Assembly: GCA_037447655.1 (NCBI GenBank)
Contig: JBBHKE010002609.1
Coordinates: 365,582 to 429,581, forward strand
Source of the DNA: Zygnema cylindricum
Taxonomy: Eukaryota > Streptophyta > Zygnematophyceae > Zygnematales > Zygnemataceae
DNA: 64,000 nucleotides
Direction of reading: 5' to 3'
Positions 55,320 through 64,000 of this stretch are shown piece after piece. Each line of letters begins with the position of its first letter. Within the stretch, counting starts at the first letter, position 1. Both the position numbers and the translations under genes were made by a program. Under the pieces are notes generated by a model. It had not been told where the DNA came from and did no database searches. It was given only the letters and a program-made list of their open reading frames with translations.

Positions 55320-57657
55320 GAAACTGTAACTTCGACACAATTTAATCAAGTCCTTTGATAGGATTTAATCCTCGTCCTGGCCTTCAGTACAATGTAATCC
55401 TTGTCTTCTACACACTAAAAAGGTTAAAAAGGTTTCTCACTTTGTAACCTGACTAATCCTCCTGTCTGGCCCTCTGAACTTTGGAACAACTCTTCAGATC
55501 CTTAATCCCCCTCTCTCCAAAGATGGAGAATCTCGAAGTTATTGAAACTCGAAGTTGTCGTTTGTTCTATTAAACCAACCATCAACAATGGCAGGTAAAA
55601 AATTAATTATGACCATAACCAATATCACATAATAAATTAACTATACTAAATATTCACTAGTGTAGTGACGTGACTCCTTTGTTTACTAATGGCGATCAGA
55701 TGAATATTTTACCAAACACAACCATAAAAACTCCTTAGTAATCGTGTCAACAAGAAGTCAAAATTCCCAGGCTTCGTATGTTATTTCAGTTTGACGTCCC
55801 AATGAAACAATCATGCTCATTTAAGGTGGTGAAAATCAAGCCTAGTGTTTTTCACACCAGTAAGTTGCATAACTTTTAAGCATGCTTTACATTGCAAGGC
55901 CATAACACAGTATGTCTCCAAAATTCACACCAGTGCCCTTATAATCTACATAACCTGCTTTAACCCTTTTTAAAATCTAATATTGAGGAGAAATAGCTAC
56001 TTTTTGCTAAATTGACTCGCTATGTGTTCATTGTTTGGAGTATGCCCAAGTCAAATAGACAAACACAAGGTTGAAAACATTGACGAAGGAAACTATTTGG
56101 CAACACAATCTATTCGGTACATTTGGTGAAAAAGAAAGAGACATGAAGGCAAGCCAATGCCAGCGTGCTATGTTAAACCTTTTGATTTCCGGCTATTGCA
56201 TTGGAATTTTGGTTAGCTTATTAATCAAAAGAAATTAACCACAAGAACGATAACCTAAACACACTCTGTGAACTACATGTGACAAAAGAAAGGATACATA
56301 TCCCGGTTCCGAAAGAACAGAATTATGGACAAACAAGTATAGGTCATATGAAGGAATGGCATACAGTGGTTGTTTTGCAACTGTAGCATGGTTACATATC
56401 TCCAGGCGTTGATCATATGACGAAACACTGCAATCCCAAAGGAAATTAAAAACTCAATTTCATTACTCTGCAAAAGGTATGACGGCAAAAAGAACCATTT
56501 GTACACCTGCAGCAGTGTTTCTCAACAATGGAATTCGACATTCCATTACAATCTTGACAAAATTTCTTTTGTCTGCATATGATGTGAAGCCAAGAGTACG
56601 GAACTGTATCACAAAAACTCTTTTCACTTTTTTTTTATCGCATAGCAAAGTTAAGAAATCGGCTATGTGAGAGACATACAAACATAATGATCAGTCTGAT
56701 GGCATTAAACATTGTTATGTGTCAATTCTATGATTCTGACCTATTTCCTTACCACAAGCAATCAGATTCAGTAATCTGAGGTCCAGTTTGAGCCAATTTA
56801 TGCCTATTGGATACATTCAGCATAATTAATTAATTATTACAGTTCTGATTATTCCTCTGAGTTCCCTTATGTTCCCGAAAACCGAAACATTGGCTAAAGT
56901 ATGTCAAAAAACTTCTAGCAGTGTCCAAATCCTCTTCCAACCGAATTATCCATGCACTGGAAGATTTTCGTTCCTCGTCAACTACCCCTTCAACCTCCCC
57001 TTCCTCTGTGTACCTCAGCTGAAATTCGCTTATATCGGAAAGAAAAGGGGTGCATCATTTAACAACAGAGAAGAAACCCCCAAGCACTTACCCTGCTTTG
57101 TTGATCTGCTTTTAAAAAGTCGGCAGCTTGGAGCCGATGCATAGTTGCCGCAAAAGTGGAGACTTTTGTTGACTACCTAACAATGTAAGCATGTAACGTT
57201 ATAAACAGAGGCCGAAGTAAAGGAAATTTCTACCGAACAAAAAAAAGAATAAAAAAGTTATGTGACAACGTCGCTAATTCGCGACCTACGATCTTTTGGA
57301 GAATTTTTCAATTTTAAGCTTTTAACACTTGAAATTGCAGGCGTGGTTTACCAACAAGACATTTTCATTCTTGAAGAACATTATCATGTATCATTCGACA
57401 CTACTGCAATACCACAAACGTAATAAAACAAGCAATAATCATTCTTCTTTGTTGTAATCTTTTGAATGCTCATCAGCTATTGTATGTGTATATGCAGCTA
57501 TAAGTGCGGTTTAGTGCGGTTATCTGCAGTTATCTGAGATTTTTTTTTTTTTTTTTTCTCAGACCTGTCGTACGAGGAATAAACTTGCACGCGAGAAACT
57601 GATCGTCTGCTTGTTTTTGCCCAATGTTCGCATGAATTTTCAAAAACATTAAGGAAT
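55320..57657. other. Intergenic, upstream of EAF6, no gene recognised
   Basis: Low-complexity A/T-rich DNA. Short frames at 56273-56506 and 56869-57144 match no family I know. An 18-19 T run at 57541-57558 precedes the EAF6 start by about 100 bp. No clear TATA box was assigned. Confidence 0.5.
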
Positions 57658-59932
57658 ATGTCTGTTCCCAAGCCAACAGCGAGTGCAAGCTCTAGTTTGG
57701 CCACACTTCTTGCACGAAAAGAGAAACTGGAAGATGAGCTCAGAAGTGTTGAGAGACAAGTAAGCTTGCAGTTATTTGACCTAAAAACCCTGTAATTTTT
57801 GTCTGTCTAAGTGCATCTCCTATTTTTCAGGTGGTTCATCCGAATGTATTGTCTCTACGTATTTCCGGCCATTTCTGAAAGTTTAGGTTTGGAAGATTCT
57901 CAATTCTGCTTCAGAGAATCTTAGCCCTATTGCATGTGAAAGCAGCGCATCGATGTTATGTTCTTTTCAGCCTGTAGGTATTTTTGTCAATTTATGAAAA
58001 AAAATGACAATGGATATGTATTGGAACAAATGAAGGAATAGCCAAAAAGAGGTATAGTATCTTCTCGTTTGGCGCTCGTATTGGTTTAGTTTATAATTAA
58101 ATGGCTATTCACTTGTTCATTGGTTTTGTTGAAACAGGTATATGATCTAGAGACCACCTATTTGCATGATTCCAACCAATGTGGGAATGTTTTAAAGGGC
58201 TTTGAGGGTTTCCTTTCCTCCAGCAAAAGTGGAGCCAAGTGAGTTATTATTCGTTACTGCCATCATGTTGCCACTTGTCAAAGGCATATGCTTTTTTTGT
58301 AGACCTACCAGGGAGTATAGCATTGCCAAGGACTTATACTTTCCAATGATATGTTTTTGTGATGCTCATCTTGTTTGAGATTTCGTGTGATTCTACTTCA
58401 CTGTGCTTAGGGTGAGGTTTTAGTTTTTAGGCATGTTTCAGGATTGCCATTAATTTATCAACGGCGGCCAAGGAAGGGATGATTGCAGTGCACAAGCCTG
58501 TCTGACAATTAGCTTGTCCTAAAGTGGAGGAATGTGTTTGCAGTTTAAAAAAATCGAGGAGGTTTCAGCCCGAGGATCGTTTGTTTTCACTTTCGTCCTT
58601 GACATCTCGCGCGGTAATCAGTTTGTCGAAGCCAATGCTTGTGATTATGGTGGTATAATGGTGTCAATAACAATCAGTCCAGATGGAGATTTCTGTAGAT
58701 AACTTGGAGGGCAAAGGTATTATAAAATGTTTGGAACACTCAAACATTGGCAAAAGGGAAAGCCTGTGAGGTAGCAGAAGGCATATGGGCAGCAGTTTCA
58801 AATGCTCGTTTTCCCTCCCTCACTTGATAATACCTGTCGAAGCTTTTCATTTTTTGTCTGGAAAGTGTTATTGTTTGCAATCGCTTTTGTTCAATATCTA
58901 AGCACGAAGCTACAATTTTTGTCCTCATAATGATACTATTTTGTTTTTTTGGGAAGTGAATATAGCACGTTGATTTAAGTGACACTAAGGATTTTCTCAA
59001 CAGCCACAGGAATATTCCTGCCTTTTCCTTCTTTGTCTAAGAACTCAGCAACTTGGGTTGAGGGGGATTTGTAGGTGGAGGAGACTGTTGCCAGTCGAGA
59101 TACAGGTTTGTCTGTTTAACCAAAAGTTTGGGTGTGATATCTTTAGGGTTCTAGTGGCACGTTTTAAGACTTCAGATGTCATGAAATGATTTATTGGCTC
59201 AAATACTATGTAATATTTGCCATTAAGCGAAAAGATAATAAGCTTTTTTAAAAATGGGCGATGGTAAACCATACGATGGAAATAAAATAAAGGAAAGTAA
59301 AAACGAAACCAGAAAAACTCACACAGACTAGAACACATCAAAAATGAAAAACACTACGAAAGAATCTAGCAAACAAAGAAGATAAATTAACAAAGGGTGT
59401 GAAAAGAAACAACCGACAAGTCTGGGATGGTTATGTAGATGGACGGCCTGAGGTCGGTGTTATGTCAATGGGGCCGCGATTGAAGTCATCATCAACGACT
59501 CCAAATGGATTGTAAGTTACCAAGACTTCACAATTTTAATCATGTTGCTACCACTGGCCAATGCGTTTTGTGCGCCAATTTGGATGGTGCAATGCGCAGG
59601 CAGCTAAGCATCTTATGTGTTTGGGGATCTCTTCATCTTATGCCCATTAGTCCCACTTTTTTGTCTGTTGGTTTTCTTTGCAGTGTTTTCATTTCTGACT
59701 TGTTTGATTGTGTTAAGTTTTTTAAGTTTTGTTTTGAATTTTCCTTTCTTTTTTCCATGTACTCAGATGGGTCGCCATTTTGCGGTTTTAATATAGTTTG
59801 TTATCATCTTATGTATGCAGAGGGAAACAGCAACAAAAACGAGGTCGCACAGGCCCGCGTGATGGAAAGAAATTAAGGCAAGCTAATGAAAATGAGGAAG
59901 AAGAAGAAGACCCTGACATGGCCCTTCGGTGA
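57658..59932 (+). CDS. EAF6: EAF6/MEAF6-like subunit of histone acetyltransferase complexes, six exons
   Basis: Small scaffold subunit of NuA4-type (and in animals MYST/ING) histone acetyltransferase complexes, acting in the nucleus. Exons: 57658-57759, 58138-58238, 58544-58613, 59075-59105, 59439-59511, 59821-59932. All have GT-AG borders and keep frame (489 nt, 162 residues). The N-terminal coiled-coil LATLLARKEKLEDELRSVE leads into VYDLETTYL, CGNVLKGFEGFLSSSK (family core) and RRFQPEDRLFSLSSLTS (second conserved block). A basic linker GPRDGKKLR and acidic tail EEEEEDPDMALR follow. Exon 4 is only 31 nt and its flanks, with the exon 5 acceptor, are the least certain part. Plant members are similar in length. 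Intron 4 carries a LINE-tail-like insertion. Confidence 0.88.
59240..59395 (-). mobile_element. LINE 3'-tail-like sequence in EAF6 intron 4
   Basis: TTAAAAATGGGCGATGGTAAACCAT matches the tail of the LINE at 4076-4101 (TTAAAAAGCGCGATGGTAAACCATC). It is followed, as there, by C-poor A-rich sequence with AACGAAACC. Orientation opposite to EAF6. Confidence 0.5.
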
Positions 59933-61351
59933 TGGGCTTTGTAATAAAATTATTTCATCATCTTAAATTCTTGTTATTACTGAGTAATTTTTTGACGTAG
60001 TCTAAGCGCTGGAAATATACAATGCCTCCTTAAGAGAACTCTTTGAGAAAACATACTTTCATTGTCAAATGAAAGTTGATGCAGGCAGGTAGTCAACCTG
60101 TACAGATTAGATATTTACAGTTTTTACAAATAAGACATGTTTCCAAAGCAACAAATTATCTGCTTGATTTAATAAAGATTTTGCTGATTTTGCTACATTC
60201 TCCTTCTTAGTGTCTCTGTTATGAAATTAGTCAACATGGTCTAGTTGTCATAGAAAGCCAGCAATCATCCTGATTGATACTCTTCGTTGTGTAAATCATT
60301 ACCTGTCCCTTTTTGACAAATCAGCAGCATATACTTCACTACTTAGCACTTCTGGAGGAAACCCCGGGTCAATGTATCAAGGCAGTTTGAAGAGTGCTCA
60401 CTAAGGAGTGTTTGGACCATTTGCACGCATCAGCAGTTTCAACAGCAGATTTCGTGAAATTAGGAGCCATAATCCATGTAACTCTATCAAACAACAGGTC
60501 ACATTGCCAAAAAGTATATTCACTCCATAGATGCTGACACAGCCATGACACAAGCTCATATGACTTCGACAAGATTGATCTTGATCGACAATCCACAGAT
60601 GGGCCAAATCTACTAATCTGCAAGAAATAAAAACAAAATTCCCAATCTAATACTGGTAGCACAAAATAGTCATGGCAGCAAATGAAATGGTGGCAACCAT
60701 AACAGTTGTTAAAAAGAACCCGTATTCAGCTCAATCACAAGCAAACATGATGGCAGTTGAACAACAGCCTTGACGGACAGAAAAGGGGAAACACATGACA
60801 ACTTATGCAAAATTGACCAGCAATATACAAACTTGCATTTCTTTAAATGTTTCTCTATGATATTCCCAAAAAGTTTAGACATACAATAAAGACTTAGAAC
60901 ACACAGGCTTTAACCATGAATACAATGTTTAAACCTTTTTGCCTGACAAAGGGAGCAACAAGACCAGTAAAAGCCAATATACCGCAAGACCCCGTTAAGG
61001 AATAGAGCTGCGCTCCTGAATGAGCAGTGTTCCTGAGATCCATGATGAATTTTCATCCCGTAAGTGTTCCCACACACACCGACCGACCTTCATCTCTCCA
61101 GTACAAATGATTCTGACCTCAGAGCTGACCGACCAAACCTCATAACCTGCGAATAGCAAACGATACCAGCTGGATGACTGCATTCTTACAGCTTACATGC
61201 TCAAACTGAAGGCCGAAGTGAGTGACCTAAACTTGGGTGCCACAACAATGCTATATATTTACCAAACAGCAGGAGTGGGAACAGCTACATTTAGATCGGG
61301 GAACTCCTTAAAGCTAGCAGAAACTTGTCCTGGTATACACCATACAGGGCC
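59933..61351. other. Region between the convergent EAF6 and ADF genes
   Basis: Presumed 3' UTRs of both genes. AATAAAATT just after the EAF6 stop (59942-59949) is a candidate poly(A) signal. A minus-strand frame at 60369-60662 has an acceptor-like TTCTTGCAG before it, but no recognisable protein. No other gene seen. Confidence 0.5.
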
Positions 61352-62495
61352 TCATTTGTGTGCCCGTTCCTTTAGAACCTCCAAGTCCATCTCCGTTGGA
61401 TCAGTTGCCTGCAGCTCATAATGGACTCCCTCTAACTCCCTTCGAAACCTATCTTTGGAGCTTGCGTAAATCATCTTTGATTTCACCCTTGAGGTGTCAG
61501 GAGACCTACCAAACAAAAGAGATACACAGTCCAGTTAGACTACTGACAGTGTCTGATGAATATGTTTCACTTAATCATCAAAACCATGAGCTCTTTTTTT
61601 CTGTTGCAGGAAACTAGTATTAAGCATTTCAAAGTCATTGAAAAGCACTGAAAATCATCCAATCATACTGCTGAGGAGCCGACGAGCCAGCAAGCCAGCA
61701 GACAATTCACTTTCAGAAACATGTTTTTCTGGCTTTTAGTGAGGAAGCAAACGACTAGACAACTTCAACCACAGAAATGCCGGAAGAAAAACAGTATGGC
61801 TAATCCTGTCACTAACAATCCTCACTATCTGTAACTTTGAGACAGCGACTTCAACACTGCAACCTGCGACAATTTTCCCAGACATTGATCTGAAAGGACT
61901 AAACGATCAAGCAGCCCATAAAAAGCACAACCACCACTTCACACAGGAGATTCTGGCAAAATCAAGAATGGCCGCTGTTCCATACCAGGCAATGAAGAAA
62001 ATCTTTGACTTTTGGCAGTTGTCCACGGTAGTAAAATCATAATCAAATACTGCGTATCGAGGTTCTGATTCAGGTAAAGAAGCAGCAAACTGTTCATATG
62101 TTTCGTCACCAGCGCCAGTTTTCTCCACAATAATGTTGTTACCGTCAATCTTGTAAATAATAAACCGATATGTTTTCTTCCTCTTTAACTCCATAAACTT
62201 CAATTTGCACTCATCACTCACAGCCATCCCTGACGAAGCGTTCGCCTGGCACCATAAAAAGTTAAAGCAGTATCAATCCAGCTTGTTCACCAATATCACT
62301 ATTCAACAGGTTAAAAAAACAAACAGGAAAAAAAACGATTTGTAGGCTCTACAGCAATTAGTGAAACAACAACTTCGACATTGAATCCGAAAACAACAAC
62401 AAAGGCAGAAAAACATTAAAACAGAGGACAATTATGTCTGAAAGTGAAAGATTCAAATTAAAGATCAGAGATCAAAGCCCAAATGAACTCACCAT
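61352..62495 (-). CDS. ADF: Actin-depolymerising factor (ADF/cofilin), three exons
   Basis: Binds G- and F-actin, severs and depolymerises filaments in the cytoplasm. Exons (minus): 62495-62493 (ATG only), 62245-61986, 61505-61352; 417 nt, 138 residues, the usual plant ADF length. Introns of 247 and 480 nt have GT-AG borders. The N-terminus [18 protein letters not shown] includes the regulatory Ser (Ser6 in plant ADFs, target of calcium-dependent kinases). The core has [20 protein letters not shown] and [14 protein letters not shown]. The actin-binding long helix is [20 protein letters not shown], followed by [19 protein letters not shown]. The first intron directly after ATG is the typical plant ADF structure. 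Exon 2 ends TG and exon 3 supplies G, completing Trp. It runs toward EAF6. An AAACCCTAAGC-like motif lies in the 5' leader near 62610. Confidence 0.93.
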
Positions 62496-64000
62496 GATGC
62501 CCGCGTCCTGAAACCAAGGGACTCAAAAACAGAAAGGTTAAAGAAGAGAAGAGAGATGCTTTTACAAAAATGCGGAGTCTTTCATCAACTGTAACTACAG
62601 CAACGAAACCCTAAGCAAAGATGGGACTTAAATTCAATGCGGAAAGCTTTCACCGTACTATTAAGTAATTTGTGCGTTTAGTACGCGTCTATAACTCTTC
62701 TATGCGGCTTGTAAAGTTTGATTTGACACCGTATAGTATGGCCTCAGTTTTCGCACTTTATAACTAATAAGCTGTGGATTGCCTTTGAATCCCTGTTGAG
62801 AAGATATATCATTTACATGCTCGCTGAGAGTCACACAGTTCCAGATGTCGGCGACTTCAAGTCTTCAACACGAACTCGGACACAGGATTCACGCACGCGT
62901 GAGAGACAGTTGGCTTTCTAACGCTAGGTGCTCGTGGAGACGTCAAGGCGTACGGTTCCATGGTTGGTTGTACCTCTTGAGTGGCGTGTCGTCAGATTGA
63001 CGGCCCATGGGTTACAAACTAAACGCACTTCAACAAAACGCATTTTGCTACGCTGGCGAGACGCTAACAAGTTGTGTCCCGGCAGTGCCTCGGGACGCGG
63101 ACAAAGTTTTCGTTCCACTTTTGTATGTTCCGCAGAGCAGTAGAGCCGGGGTACTACTCAGCGAAACATAGAAATGTATTCTCGTAACAGCATAGCACGT
63201 GGACAAGGTAGAATATTTAAGTGGTCCAAACGTTTCACACTTCAACACGTCAAGTTCTTTAACTCGCAAGATTACGTCGTATTTTCCTTCGTTCTTTCTT
63301 CACGATAGATAGTTACTGGTAAAGCTAAAGTTATTTCCCCAAACACCGTTAGTATGTACGACAAAAGACGGTTAATTGACAAGATACAGTTACTATGTAC
63401 GACCAACCTAGCAAAATGATTTGTGTTTCAATGGTAAACCTCTCTAAAATGTGTAGTTTAGACATTCGTGGGCGGACACTCCCGCATCACAGTGGCATCA
63501 TACTTAGCAGTGAGTCTCTGTCGGCTTTATCAATGCAGCAAGCATTGAACTGTGAACTACGAAACGTCAGTGCACAGAACGAAGGCTAATTGTTAGCGTA
63601 AGGCGGTGTGCCCATTTATTTAAGTAAGGGTTTTTTCCCGTCGTTTTCACAAAAACCTTACACCGTACGAAAAATGGGCAAGAACCAAAGTACATTTCAC
63701 GTCCTTTTGAAACATAGTTCAAAAGTAGGCGTTTTTATGGTAGGCCTTTGGTCGGCGCCTTTATCGTAAGTTTTGTTATGGGCTTTTCATGTGATCTTCT
63801 TAGATCGCTACTTTGATCATCGACCGTCCGATCGTCCGAATCTGACGGTGTAAATAAAGATTTTTGGTACGAATGTTTTAATTGGTCCAATTTTTGTCCG
63901 AATGTTTTAATTGGTCCGAATAGTTCCGAATACAATATGGGTCTTAAGGTCATATTGTATGTTTTGCATACAATAGGCTCGAGCGTACTCCAATTTGGCG
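62496..64000. other. ADF upstream region and right edge, no gene recognised
   Basis: ADF 5' UTR and promoter at 62496 to roughly 62900; no coding signal beyond. The right edge carries copy 3 of the dispersed repeat. Confidence 0.5.
63600..64000 (+). repeat. Dispersed repeat, copy 3, interrupted
   Basis: GGTGTGCCCATTTATTTAAGTAAGGGTTTTTTCCCGTCGTTTTCACAAAAA matches the start of copy 1 (42905). The later motif GTACTCCAATTTGGCG appears only at the very end (63985-64000) where copy 1 has it about 120 bp in, so roughly 280 bp of other DNA (63700-63980) sit between. Confidence 0.45.

Noticed and set aside
57498-57704. Minus-strand frame over the EAF6 start
   Set aside because: Antisense shadow of exon 1 plus a poly-T run; no homology.
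60369-60662. 97-codon minus-strand frame with an acceptor-like upstream site
   Set aside because: No family match and it lies in the probable 3' region of ADF; possible but unsupported.

Overview
The window reads as nuclear DNA of a green-lineage (streptophyte) eukaryote, probably not a flowering plant. Three intron-containing genes support this: an actin-depolymerising factor whose first intron falls directly after the ATG (the classic plant ADF layout), a plant-type ABCG half-transporter, and an EAF6 histone-acetyltransferase subunit closest to plant versions. I cannot name the species.

Positions 1 to about 42.3 kb are almost solid Ty1/copia-type LTR retrotransposons in several related families, nested in each other, plus one 5'-truncated LINE-like element, a fragment of the same LINE, one hAT-like MITE and a 10-N assembly gap. 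The nest can be read from target-site duplications (TSDs). Element B (minus) is split at 16,356/34,546 by element C (plus, about 4.3 kb, gag-only). The 3' LTR of C is split by element D (plus, TSD CGGA[C/T]) and by element F (minus, 6,209 bp, perfect TSD GCTAC). D is itself split by a solo LTR (TSD AAAAA). Element A (minus) has a LINE inside its 5' LTR. Element G and rearranged fragments follow, ending in a 1.35-kb palindrome of two facing LTR pieces. All gag-pol reading frames are broken.

Two features shared by these elements stand out. First, the 5' LTR is followed with no gap by a 15-nt primer-binding site complementary to nucleotides 25-39 of initiator tRNA-Met (half-tRNA priming, as known for Drosophila copia). 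The gag ATG lies inside the LTR, so gag codons run through the primer site. Second, every reasonably complete LTR carries, antisense to the element and about 150-285 bp from its 5' end, a tRNA-like block with a B box, an A-box-like D arm and a downstream T run, resembling a Pol III unit. A shared U3 layout (G-box, GTAC cluster, CCAAT, TATA) sits further along.

Positions 42.3-46.5 kb hold no recognisable gene, but several tandem and dispersed repeats. Positions 46.5-52.9 kb hold the ABCG gene (+, ten exons). Positions 57.6-59.9 kb hold EAF6 (+, six exons that keep frame throughout, 162 codons). Positions 61.3-62.5 kb hold ADF (-, three exons, 138 codons). The genes look unrelated in function: membrane transport, chromatin acetylation and actin turnover.
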